Part shown: piece by piece, positions 1-6,885 of the stretch
Numbering within the stretch: the first letter of the stretch is position 1
Layout: every line of letters starts with the position of its first letter
Source: Chitinispirillaceae bacterium
GTDB taxonomy: Bacteria; Fibrobacterota; Chitinivibrionia; Chitinivibrionales; Chitinispirillaceae
Direction: 5' to 3'
Assembly (NCBI GenBank): GCA_016926315.1
Contig: JAFGOU010000336.1
Coordinates: forward strand, 1 to 8,945
Length of the DNA: 8,945 nt
The notes under the pieces: model-generated
The model's input: the letters and a program-made list of their open reading frames with translations, nothing else
What the model was told of the DNA's origin: nothing
Database searches by the model: none
Translations under genes and position numbers: made by a program

Positions 1-2742
1 ATCAACCTGACGGCCTGCTTTGCGCCGCGACCGGATGACGGCATGGCACTCATCCCATCGAGAAACAGCTCTTTTTTGATGGGGTCCGACAACCCACCGA
101 CGCAGGAAAACGAGCGTCCGGCCCACCGGGTGCATTTTACCTATGATTTTTTCATCTCCAGCCACGAGGTGACCCAGGGAGAGTATGCATCGGTCATCGG
201 CCGTATCCCGTCGACCGGAGCGGGAGCTATGGATGTAGGCGACAGCTTTCCTGTTTACAGCGTCACCTGGTACGATGCCGCGCTGTATTGCAACGCAATC
301 AGCAAGCGATACGGGTATGACACGGTGTATACCTATTCGAGCAGATGTACCGCCCCGGACTGTCCATGGGTGCTCGAAAACCTTGAGATTCGTTATGACC
401 GGTTCGGGTTCCGGCTTCCTACAGAGGCTGAATGGGAGTATGCGTGCCGTGCAGCCACCCAGAGCGACTATTACTGGGGAAACGCTCCGGCAGCAGATAC
501 CCTGGCGACCGTCCATGCATGGTATTATGTAAATGCAACCAACGGGGCCCAGCGCGTGGGCAGGCTCCAACCGAACGCTTTCGGACTCTACGACATGGCG
601 GGCAACGTCGCTGAATGGGTAAACGACTGGCTCGACTATTACGCCGATTCCACGGTCACGAATCCCGTTGGCCCGAATGCCCTGTTTCAGGAGCAGTACG
701 AGTCATCCGGCGAACGACCGGTCCGCGGAGGCTCCTGGCGCCTCGGCACCAGCTTTCTCCGGTCAAGCTGCCGAAGCGGCCCCTACCGGACCAGCGCGTT
801 TACCGCGCAGAAAGACATCGGCTTCCGGGTGGCGCTTGGCGCGTTCAACGCGGGAAGCACGAAAAAAAGGCCGGTCGTCGCCGATTCCCTCCCCATCATC
901 ATGGCATGCGACCGGTCCGACCTTTTTTCTTTTATCGGTACCAGTCATGTCATCTTCGGACTGGTAGTCAAGCAGGACAGCCGGAGGAGGCTCGTGATGA
1001 TCGATCCTCGACTGCCGGGATCATTCATTCGACTCTGCGGAAACGATTCAGTCGTGTTCGCCCCCTCCATTTCACCCGACGGCCAATGTATTGCCTATGG
1101 TTCGCAGGGGGAAGGCTTTTCGGGTCCGGGAACGATGACCGTAAGGCAGCTGGATACCCTGGGAAGCAACCCGAGGACGACCCCCGGATACCTCCCCCGT
1201 TTCTGGGCTTCACCCGAAACCGGTGATACCTTTATCGTCTTTACCGACGGCGCAACCCCCAACAACCTGCCGCGCTGGCGTACCGAAAATACCAGCAGGA
1301 TGCTTTTCAAAAACGGCTCCCTTGCCGGCGTTCCGGAGATCCTGTACGCCGGCGGATCATTTCATGGCGGCATGTCGAGTGACGGCCGTTTTCTGGGCAC
1401 ATCGTATCCGGTGGCCCGGATGGTGGACCTGCAACTTAATGATACCAATATCTTTCTTTTTTTCTCCCCGCATAACGGTCGCGATGATTATCCCCAGGTA
1501 TGCAACCTTTCCATGTCGCCCTCGCTTTCGGAGCCGGGCGAAGCACTCCTTATTGACTTCGGGTATCCCAGAGTCAGCACGCTCGTGGGCAAACCGTACG
1601 GGATCCATGCGTTTATCTTCATCTGCAATCTTCGCTCTCCCGAGGTCGCACAGTGGTTTGAAAAACCCGTAGGTTACACCCAGTGGGATTTTCCGGAATG
1701 GTCCAATCATTCCGGTTTTATGGTAAGCATCGCCAGAACCGCCGCCGGAGATGAAGACGCCCTGTACATTATCCGCCGGAGCGACTCAACCTATCTCAAG
1801 GTGGCGACCGGAAAAAACCTTTCCTACCCTGCGCTCTGGATAGATCCGAGCGCTGTTTCAGAGGAGGACGATCCCTATCGATGGTTCGGCGCCTACGATC
1901 TGCCTTTGCAGTGGAATGGGCACATCCTTCAGGCCATGAAACTCCGTCTATTCTGGCATTACCGCCTTTCGGTCGAATGGGTCGGCGTGGGGAGCTCTCC
2001 GCTCCATTTTGGGTTGTTCCCGGCGGCAATGAGTGTGCCAACCGTCAATATCGCCGGCCTTGGATCGGACATGTTTACCGACGTCGTCATTGCGCGAGAC
2101 TATCTGCTGCCGCATGCACCGCGCCTCAAGACCATCATACTCGAACTTACCCCCGGGTTTCTCAATCGTAACCGGCTGCAGCCGCCGCGCCTGAACGGCC
2201 TGTATGACAGCAAGGGGTTCGAACTCGACACGCGAAACGACTTCTATCGTAACGGCCTGCCGCCGCAGGTAGTGAACCGCAGCGCATCGTTTGGCCCGAA
2301 AGACTGGCCCTGGGTCGATTCGACCGGGTATGACCGTTCCGATATTACGGGCATCGGCTGGAGTCAGCCGGTAATCGACCATGGCGATTATGCAATGGGC
2401 GACGCCATGGTGCAGGCCAGTCTCGCCGAACTCTCCGATCTCGCCGACGGTGCAGCGGCAAAAAAGGTCCACTTACTGATCGTAAACTTTCCGGAAAACC
2501 CCGAGTATAAAAACACCCCCATGATCGGGCGGTACGGTCCGAGTCATGAAACCTACCGGCAGCTGACCGGCTGGATCGACTCGCTGTGCGGCTCCAACCG
2601 GTTTGTCCATTTTTATGACGCAAACGACAACGGCAACCACGACTATGCCAACGACGAGGCGCTGGATTGCAACCACCTGAACAGTAAAGGAGCACAAAAG
2701 CTCTCTGCACGAATCGACAGTCTGATCACCACCTTTAAATGA
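1..2742 (+). CDS. Lipoprotein with FGE-like, TolB-like propeller and SGNH-like domains (5' end missing)
   Basis: The reading frame is open to the window edge, so the start lies upstream. ATG at 43 falls inside the usual first strand of the FGE fold (GMALIP) and is unlikely to be the start. Just before it, codons 3-6 (nt 7-18) read LTAC, a good lipobox, so the mature protein probably begins at the Cys at nt 16-18 as a lipoprotein. Domain 1 (nt ~40-843) is an FGE-sulfatase fold, with GFRLPTEAEWEYACRA, AFGLYDMAGNVAEW, VRGGSW and GFRVAL. Leu codons at 742-744 and 757-759 sit where true FGEs carry their two catalytic cysteines, so sulfatase-activating activity is unlikely. Domain 2 (nt ~880-1850) has TolB/PD40-like strands such as SPDGQCIAYGS and SSDGRFLG. 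Domain 3 (nt ~1912-2742) is SGNH-like: a GSS serine motif (1990-1998), an Asn in NIAG, and a terminal DCNH (2665-2676) followed by LNSKGA. No clear GxND block was found. Length and layout recall the Fibrobacter family TIGR02171, whose function is unknown. Substrate unknown. Confidence 0.85.
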   Translation: MNLTACFAPRPDDGMALIPSRNSSFLMGSDNPPTQENERPAHRVHFTYDFFISSHEVTQGEYASVIGRIPSTGAGAMDVGDSFPVYSVTWYDAALYCNAISKRYGYDTVYTYSSRCTAPDCPWVLENLEIRYDRFGFRLPTEAEWEYACRAATQSDYYWGNAPAADTLATVHAWYYVNATNGAQRVGRLQPNAFGLYDMAGNVAEWVNDWLDYYADSTVTNPVGPNALFQEQYESSGERPVRGGSWRLGTSFLRSSCRSGPYRTSAFTAQKDIGFRVALGAFNAGSTKKRPVVADSLPIIMACDRSDLFSFIGTSHVIFGLVVKQDSRRRLVMIDPRLPGSFIRLCGNDSVVFAPSISPDGQCIAYGSQGEGFSGPGTMTVRQLDTLGSNPRTTPGYLPRFWASPETGDTFIVFTDGATPNNLPRWRTENTSRMLFKNGSLAGVPEILYAGGSFHGGMSSDGRFLGTSYPVARMVDLQLNDTNIFLFFSPHNGRDDYPQVCNLSMSPSLSEPGEALLIDFGYPRVSTLVGKPYGIHAFIFICNLRSPEVAQWFEKPVGYTQWDFPEWSNHSGFMVSIARTAAGDEDALYIIRRSDSTYLKVATGKNLSYPALWIDPSAVSEEDDPYRWFGAYDLPLQWNGHILQAMKLRLFWHYRLSVEWVGVGSSPLHFGLFPAAMSVPTVNIAGLGSDMFTDVVIARDYLLPHAPRLKTIILELTPGFLNRNRLQPPRLNGLYDSKGFELDTRNDFYRNGLPPQVVNRSASFGPKDWPWVDSTGYDRSDITGIGWSQPVIDHGDYAMGDAMVQASLAELSDLADGAAAKKVHLLIVNFPENPEYKNTPMIGRYGPSHETYRQLTGWIDSLCGSNRFVHFYDANDNGNHDYANDEALDCNHLNSKGAQKLSARIDSLITTFK

Positions 2743-2774
2743 TGGTTCCTTTGGATACTCCGTTGTGGTACCAT

Positions 2775-2786
2775 AAAGGGAAAAGG
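2775..2786 (+). promoter_or_regulatory. Ribosome binding site for the SGNH lipoprotein
   Basis: AAAGGG (2775-2780) followed by AAAAGG (2781-2786), the latter 8 nt before ATG at 2795. TTCCTTT just after the upstream stop codon could pair with AAGGGAA here (one G-U), which would partly mask the site. That pairing is weak evidence. Confidence 0.5.
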
Positions 2787-2794
2787 TTGTTCCC

Positions 2795-5731
2795 ATGCCG
2801 TACGGTCTGATACGAATCCTTGTATTTCTGTCGCTGGCGCTCTCCGGAGCGCTGCTGCTTCTTACCTGCAACCGCAATCCGGTTTCACCTGAAAAATCGC
2901 TGCTGTTGGCGGTCAGGGGTGATTCTATCATCACCATCCACGATACGCTGAAACTCACTGTTTCCGTTCCCGAAGCAACCACGAGGGGCGTCAGGTATAT
3001 CTGGTACATCGATCACCCGGCCAGCGCGGACACAACCGCCGACAGTGTCCTGACAAAAGTTTGCCGGGTTATCGATACCGGAAGCCATATCGCAGTCATC
3101 TGGGCTGTCGACAGGAAATCCATCCTATCCTTACCGGACACCGTGCGCTTTTTTGTCGCCTACAGGAAACCAACGGCGGCTATCAGCGGTGAAGCCGAAG
3201 GGGTTGCCGGCATTCCGTATACCATACACCTGACCGGCGCCAGGGGCGTTGCGCCCCTTGACCGTTTTTTCTGGTTCCAGGATGATCCTCTGAAGCGCAA
3301 GGCGACTGTCGATACCCTGCTCTCCTGGACGTGGACGGTCAACGACACCGGCTTGCACCTAATCGTCGTGAGTGCCATGGACCGCGACAGCATCTTTTCC
3401 GATCCCTGTTCGCTTGTGGTGTCCGTTTCCACCATTGCGCCGCAGGTTCGGATCGTCGCCGACACCATCGTCTTTGCCGGCATGCCGTGGAACGTCACTT
3501 TCAATGCATCAAAGGGCGTCAGCCCGATCGAACGATTCCTCTGGTTTCTTGACGATCCCGACAGCGTCCGGTCAACCGCCGATAGCACGCTTACTTTCGC
3601 GTGGAACATAGCCGACACCGGCACGCACCTGCTCGTCGCGCGCGCCAGGGACCGTGACGGACTGCTCTCTTATCCCGATTCTCTTATCGTGCGGGTTGAC
3701 CATACGCGGCCGATCCTGCTACCGCTTCCCGACACGACAGTCAAGATTAACGACACCCTGACCATCAGATTCCTTGTTACCGATTCCCTCCTTCCCGTTG
3801 TTCGTTACTCCTGGTTCATCGATGACGACATGACGGGCGGCACGACCGCTGACAGCTTGCTGAAATTCGTATGGCGCGTGGCGGATACCGGCATTCACCG
3901 TCTGATCGTTATTGCATACAACCGCGCCGGCGTCGCCTCAAACGCCGACACTTCTCTTTTCATGGTAACAGCGGCCCGGCCTGCAATGGAGCTTCTTTCC
4001 GATACGCTTGCCGCAATAAGCGACACGTGCTTTTTTTTCGCACAGGCCGGCGATAGCGACGGCAAGGTGGTCTCTTTTCACTGGTCCATCGATAACGCGC
4101 CGTGGATGACAACCGATTCTGCGGGTCTGCGCTGGGTGTTCGGAGGAAAAACCGAAAGCGTCCATTCTGTCCGGGCGTTCGTCATTGACAATGACGGCCT
4201 CGCTTCCGATACAGTGTCGACCACGATCCGCATAACGCTCCGGCGTCCCCTTGTAACCCTTCTTTCGGGCGATACGACCCATTACTCCAATTACCCGATC
4301 ACCTTCAGGGCTCTGCCGTTCGACAGCAATGGCACCATTGTGGAATACCGGTGGCGCCTCGACGGCAGACTCCTGACCCAATGGCTCTTGAGCGACACCG
4401 CGGTTCTCCAGTGGACCGCCCAGGAAGCCGGCTCCCATTTTCTTGTCTGTACCGTGGTCGATAACGACTCCCTGGAATCCCTGCCTGATTCGGTTACCAT
4501 CACCATTCTTGCCGGCGGTCCTGTTGTACGCGCGATGAACGACACCACCATCTCAAGCCTAGACTCTCTGTATATGACCTGTACCGCCTCAGATCCCAAC
4601 GGTACCATCGTCCGCTATCTGTGGAACACGGCCGGAGCAGGCTGGTCCGACAGTACCGTCGAGCCACGCTATCTGATGCGGTACTCCGGCCAGCCTTCGG
4701 TCAGGGTCATTATCGGGGTGCGTGATAACGACGGTCTTATGGCCGTTGATACGGCGGTCGTCGTCTTTAACCGGCCTCCCGACAGCATTGTCCTTGTGCG
4801 GCCGCAGCTTCCCGCCGATACCTGCTGGCTCTCAATCACCAGGCCTTCCGATTCGGTCGTCTTTGAATACTCCTCGTCAGATCCTGACGGCGATACGGTT
4901 ACCTACACGCTTCTCTGGGGAACCAGAATCGATTCGCTCGATGTCGTTTACGAAGGGGGCGAACAAGTCACCTCCGTACCGGTCACGGAAAACGGCGTCC
5001 GTTACTGGCGCCTTGTCGCAAGCGATTCGTGGGGCCACATCCTTTCCATAAACGGAAGCTTCGTGGTCATGCGGGAGTACCGCATCTGTTTTATCGGCCA
5101 CTCGATTGTCGTCGGCATGTGCGGCAACGATACCGTCGGCGGGTTCCGCTGCGCGGTGCTCGATACCCTTCGCAGCACCCTGCCTGCCACCGCCCGCTTA
5201 AAGGCGGTCGGACCATACACCACCCCGCATATGTCGAGATCCGCCGTGGATGACTCCTGTCTTGCCGTTTCCGGAGCACGGGCCATCGACCTCTACCAGA
5301 TGCTGAATACGGACGCCCCCTCGCTCAAGGCCGATATCTGGGTCTTTCTGACCGGCGCGAACGGCGAATTCAACGCCACTGAACGGTATTACACGAACCT
5401 GATCATGGACAACATGTATGCCCGCAATCGGGAGTCCCGCATCTATGTGCTCAACTCCCCGCCGCTCTCATCCGCCTGGCCCACTCATGCCGCCAACTTA
5501 CCGGGGTATAACCAGTTTGTGGCGGATTCGGTTGCGGCGAAAGCTTCCCGGGGAGCATCAATGTTTCTTGTGGATGCGTTCAGTGCTTTGACCACGAACG
5601 GGCAGTACAATCAGGCATGGTATGATTCCGACGGCATCCATCCCAACCAGACCGGATACAACCGGCTGGTTACCGTTATAAATACCCGGATGAGGAGATC
5701 ATTTCCTCCGACGATCCCACCGGCGCAATGA
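2795..5731 (+). CDS. Multi-Ig lipoprotein with C-terminal SGNH esterase domain
   Basis: The 978-residue protein begins with a signal peptide and a hydrophobic core ending LLLTC, so Cys25 is a probable lipid-modified residue (Thr at -1 is less usual than Gly/Ala/Ser). AAGG at 2783-2786, 8 nt before the ATG, supports the start. Residues ~35-664 are seven Ig/PKD-like modules. Each has a conserved Trp, at 70, 160, 250, 340, 430, 520 and 610, and a D(R/N)DG/S loop. Residues ~665-759 look FN3-like. Residues ~760-965 are an SGNH hydrolase: GHS with catalytic Ser770, GGFR (783-786) as in CE3-type esterases, SG (826-827), GAN (854-856) for block III, and DGIH (946-949) giving the Asp/His pair. Expected reaction: hydrolysis of an ester, possibly deacetylation of a polysaccharide, at the cell surface or in the periplasm. 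The substrate is inference. It lies 52 bp after the pseudo-FGE lipoprotein gene and is probably cotranscribed with it. No clear terminator follows. Confidence 0.9.
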   Translation: MPYGLIRILVFLSLALSGALLLLTCNRNPVSPEKSLLLAVRGDSIITIHDTLKLTVSVPEATTRGVRYIWYIDHPASADTTADSVLTKVCRVIDTGSHIAVIWAVDRKSILSLPDTVRFFVAYRKPTAAISGEAEGVAGIPYTIHLTGARGVAPLDRFFWFQDDPLKRKATVDTLLSWTWTVNDTGLHLIVVSAMDRDSIFSDPCSLVVSVSTIAPQVRIVADTIVFAGMPWNVTFNASKGVSPIERFLWFLDDPDSVRSTADSTLTFAWNIADTGTHLLVARARDRDGLLSYPDSLIVRVDHTRPILLPLPDTTVKINDTLTIRFLVTDSLLPVVRYSWFIDDDMTGGTTADSLLKFVWRVADTGIHRLIVIAYNRAGVASNADTSLFMVTAARPAMELLSDTLAAISDTCFFFAQAGDSDGKVVSFHWSIDNAPWMTTDSAGLRWVFGGKTESVHSVRAFVIDNDGLASDTVSTTIRITLRRPLVTLLSGDTTHYSNYPITFRALPFDSNGTIVEYRWRLDGRLLTQWLLSDTAVLQWTAQEAGSHFLVCTVVDNDSLESLPDSVTITILAGGPVVRAMNDTTISSLDSLYMTCTASDPNGTIVRYLWNTAGAGWSDSTVEPRYLMRYSGQPSVRVIIGVRDNDGLMAVDTAVVVFNRPPDSIVLVRPQLPADTCWLSITRPSDSVVFEYSSSDPDGDTVTYTLLWGTRIDSLDVVYEGGEQVTSVPVTENGVRYWRLVASDSWGHILSINGSFVVMREYRICFIGHSIVVGMCGNDTVGGFRCAVLDTLRSTLPATARLKAVGPYTTPHMSRSAVDDSCLAVSGARAIDLYQMLNTDAPSLKADIWVFLTGANGEFNATERYYTNLIMDNMYARNRESRIYVLNSPPLSSAWPTHAANLPGYNQFVADSVAAKASRGASMFLVDAFSALTTNGQYNQAWYDSDGIHPNQTGYNRLVTVINTRMRRSFPPTIPPAQ
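2897..4786 (+). repeat. Seven 90-codon Ig/PKD-like modules in tandem
   Basis: A protein-level tandem repeat inside the SGNH lipoprotein. The core Trp codon (TGG) recurs at 3002, 3272, 3542, 3812, 4082, 4352 and 4622, exactly 270 nt apart each time. Modules 1-4 are the most alike, sharing W(Y/F)-x-(D)-D, TTADS-like, VxDTG-x-H and D/NRxxxxS segments. Modules 5-7 have drifted and carry DNDG or DNDS instead. Small compensating shifts occur inside modules: the DxDG loop of module 5 is one residue off register and that of module 7 is two off. DNA identity between modules is low, so this is an old duplication rather than a recent one. Unit edges are approximate. Confidence 0.85.
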
Positions 5732-5761
5732 TGAAACCGACGCCGACACAGGGCATAAGGT

Positions 5762-5790
5762 TTGACAGAATCCTGGATCGGATATATATT
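5762..5790 (+). promoter_or_regulatory. Near-consensus sigma70-type promoter for the tRNA-Asn unit
   Basis: TTGACA at 5762-5767, a 17-bp spacer, then TATATT at 5785-5790. The -35 matches consensus fully and the -10 at five of six positions, with ideal spacing. It starts 31 bp after the stop of the SGNH gene. A transcript starting near 5797 would carry a ~107-nt leader before the tRNA and end at the terminator near 6015. Confidence 0.75.
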
Positions 5791-5835
5791 TCAGAACTTG
5801 AATTAATGATGAGCTGTCGGAGTACTAGACCATCC

Positions 5836-5882
5836 GGAATGTCGCCCAGTCGGTCCTGCCAAGGCGGGTTTAACCACTGGGT
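5836..5882 (+). pseudogene. Degenerate 5' part of a tRNA-Asn-like sequence in the leader
   Basis: This 47-nt stretch aligns with nt 5905-5950 of the adjacent tRNA-Asn at 34 of 46 aligned bases with one 1-nt gap. It covers the acceptor 5' strand, the D arm (CAGTCGG retained) and the anticodon arm, ending in 13 identical bases (TTAACCACTGGGT at 5870-5882 and 5938-5950). The T arm and acceptor 3' strand are absent. It does not fold as a tRNA. Instead CCCAGT (5845-5850) pairs with ACTGGG (5876-5881), GGT with ACC, and CCTGC (5855-5859) with GCGGG (5864-5868), giving one long hairpin. It could be a tRNA duplication remnant, an integration scar or a structured leader. Chance similarity is less likely but not excluded. 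Confidence 0.5.
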
Positions 5883-5886
5883 TGAT

Positions 5887-5894
5887 TATAAAAT
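5887..5894 (+). promoter_or_regulatory. Possible second -10 element close to the tRNA
   Basis: TATAAAAT lies 9 bp before the tRNA 5' end, in an AT-rich patch. No convincing -35 hexamer is found 16-18 bp upstream. It may be a weak alternative start for the tRNA, or only an AT-rich processing spacer. Confidence 0.3.
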
Positions 5895-5903
5895 AAAAGT
5901 CTT

Positions 5904-5979
5904 TGGAGTGTAGCTCAGTCGGCAGAGCAAGTGGCTGTTAACCACTGGGTCGGGGGTTCGAATCCCTCCACTCCAGCCA
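5904..5979 (+). tRNA. tRNA-Asn (anticodon GTT)
   Basis: A complete 76-nt cloverleaf. The acceptor stem TGGAGTG (5904-5910) pairs fully with CACTCCA (5969-5975), with G as discriminator base and CCA encoded at 5977-5979. The D stem is GCTC/GAGC (5913-5916 and 5925-5928). The anticodon stem is AGTGG/CCACT (5930-5934 and 5942-5946) with loop CTGTTAA, so the anticodon GTT is at 5937-5939. The T stem GGGGG/CCCTC has one G-U pair and the loop TTCGAAT. It decodes AAC/AAU. It is the only functional RNA gene recognised in the window and is flanked by its own promoter and terminator. Confidence 0.97.
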
Positions 5980-5986
5980 TCCTTAT

Positions 5987-6015
5987 AAAGGCCCTCGAAC
6001 TTTCGAGGGCTTTTT
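5987..6015 (+). terminator. Intrinsic terminator after tRNA-Asn
   Basis: GCCCTCGA (5991-5998) pairs perfectly with TCGAGGGC (6003-6010) around an ACTT loop, followed by five T at 6011-6015. Upstream AAAG (5987-5990) can extend the stem into the T tract. It lies 11 nt after the CCA end and should end the tRNA transcript. Confidence 0.9.
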
Positions 6016-6105
6016 CCTTTCAGAATGTTCTCCGTCTATCTCCTATAAAGTCATTCCGCTGACCGTTATTACATCGGGCATACCGCTGAAAAACGTTTTA
6101 CCGCC

Positions 6106-6135
6106 TTGACTCGCCCCTCATCCTTAATACATACT
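6106..6135 (+). promoter_or_regulatory. Possible promoter of the TPR membrane protein gene
   Basis: TTGACT (6106-6111) and CATACT (6130-6135) are separated by 18 bp; the -10 is imperfect. If used, transcription would begin near 6142, after the TTG at 6106, supporting GTG at 6166 as the start. Confidence 0.35.
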
Positions 6136-6150
6136 ATTACCCTCACTACC

Positions 6151-6155
6151 GAGGG
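6151..6155 (+). promoter_or_regulatory. Ribosome binding site deciding the GTG start at 6166
   Basis: GAGGG lies 10 nt before GTG 6166. It can pair perfectly with CCCTC at 6140-6144 around a 6-nt loop, so a longer transcript could mask it. A start near 6142 would not include the whole stem. Confidence 0.45.
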
Positions 6156-6165
6156 ACCAGAAGCC

Positions 6166-6879
6166 GTGATCCGACCGTTATGTGCTATTATCACCATGGT
6201 AGGTGCATGTTGTGCACTATCTGCCGATGCTGTAACCGAGACAAAACTCGACTCCTGTATCACCTACTATCAGGACGGTGAATACCAGAAAGCGGTTGAC
6301 AGCCTTAAAGCGCTCCTTCCCCTGATCGCAGACCCTGCGGTGGAGGCCGAGGCCTACAAATACCTTGGCTTCTCGTATGTAATGCTCGATATGATAAACA
6401 AGGCAAAGGATTTCTTCCGGGTCGCGCTGGAAAAATTTCCGCAAATGCTCATCGACACCCTTGAAGTGCCGCCTAACATCACCATTGTGTTCAAACAGGC
6501 GCAGCTTGAAAAAAAAATGGCGAAGGGTGAAATCCTCGACCAGGAGGTGCAGCGGCGCAACGAAAAACGGCTCGTTGTCGCTACGGTGCTTACCGCGACC
6601 GGAGCGGCTGCAAACGGCATTGGAGGGTATTTCCTCTTTCATGCCCACCGCTCCTACCGGCATTATCACGCGATCGACGGTTCGGATGACGATTTTCAGC
6701 GCTGGCTAGACTACTGGGGTGATAAATATCAGAAAGAACTTCTTTTCGGCGGGATTGCCACGGGTATCGGCGTTGTCACCCTGGGTGTCGCAATCTGGTT
6801 GTTCTTTAAAAAAACCGCACAGAAAAAAATCTCCGTCGTAGGCGATCCGGCAGGTGCGAGTCTGGTCTGGCATTTTTAA
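6166..6879 (+). CDS. TPR protein with signal sequence and two membrane helices
   Basis: A 237-residue protein from GTG 6166. The frame can be extended to TTG 6106, but that codon sits in a possible -35 element, and GTG 6166 has an upstream GAGGG and leads straight into a signal-like segment. That segment contains VGAC (Cys15, possible lipobox) and SADA (possible signal peptidase I site after residue 22), so the processing mode is undecided. Residues ~27-93 form helical TPR-like repeats (YYQDGEYQKAVDSL, then AYKYLGFSYVMLDMINKAKDFFRVALEKFP). Hydrophobic glycine-rich stretches near residues 138-158 and 193-213 are likely membrane helices. The tail SVVGDPAGASLVWHF looks beta-stranded. It converges with the PEGA kinase gene, stop codons 6 bp apart. 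A role as envelope partner of that kinase is a guess from position. No enzyme motif is visible. Confidence 0.75.
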   Translation: MIRPLCAIITMVGACCALSADAVTETKLDSCITYYQDGEYQKAVDSLKALLPLIADPAVEAEAYKYLGFSYVMLDMINKAKDFFRVALEKFPQMLIDTLEVPPNITIVFKQAQLEKKMAKGEILDQEVQRRNEKRLVVATVLTATGAAANGIGGYFLFHAHRSYRHYHAIDGSDDDFQRWLDYWGDKYQKELLFGGIATGIGVVTLGVAIWLFFKKTAQKKISVVGDPAGASLVWHF

Positions 6880-6885
6880 AACCTA

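Larger units (their letters stand above)
6016..6165. other. Intergenic strip between tRNA terminator and TPR gene
   Basis: This strip contains no supported gene. It carries CCGCTGA twice in direct orientation (6056-6062 and 6083-6089, 27 bp apart), a possible promoter (TTGACT at 6106-6111, 18-bp spacer, CATACT at 6130-6135) and the ribosome binding site of the next gene. The direct repeat is short enough to be chance. Confidence 0.4.

Noticed and set aside
615..1226. 203-codon + strand open frame inside the first lipoprotein
   Set aside because: It is out of frame with strong FGE and propeller motifs, is rich in Arg/Pro and has no domain-like pattern.
2473..3009. 178-codon - strand open frame across the gap between the two lipoprotein genes
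   Set aside because: Both overlapped + strand frames carry clear domains and signal features. The antisense frame has none.
2897..4786. Recent DNA tandem duplication or CRISPR-like array
   Set aside because: The 270-nt period is seen only at protein-motif level. DNA identity between units is low and there are no short identical repeats with spacers.
5845..5881. Hairpin as terminator of the lipoprotein operon
   Set aside because: The stem is strong but is followed by TTGATTATAAAAT rather than a T tract, and it lies inside the transcribed leader of the tRNA.
5728..5913. 61-codon open frame overlapping the SGNH stop codon by ATGA
   Set aside because: It spans the strong promoter, the tRNA-like leader and the first bases of tRNA-Asn, and its protein resembles nothing known. 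It is most likely non-coding.
6106..6165. TTG start giving a 257-residue TPR protein
   Set aside because: The TTG is part of a possible -35 hexamer. GTG 6166 has a better ribosome binding site and places the signal sequence at the N-terminus.
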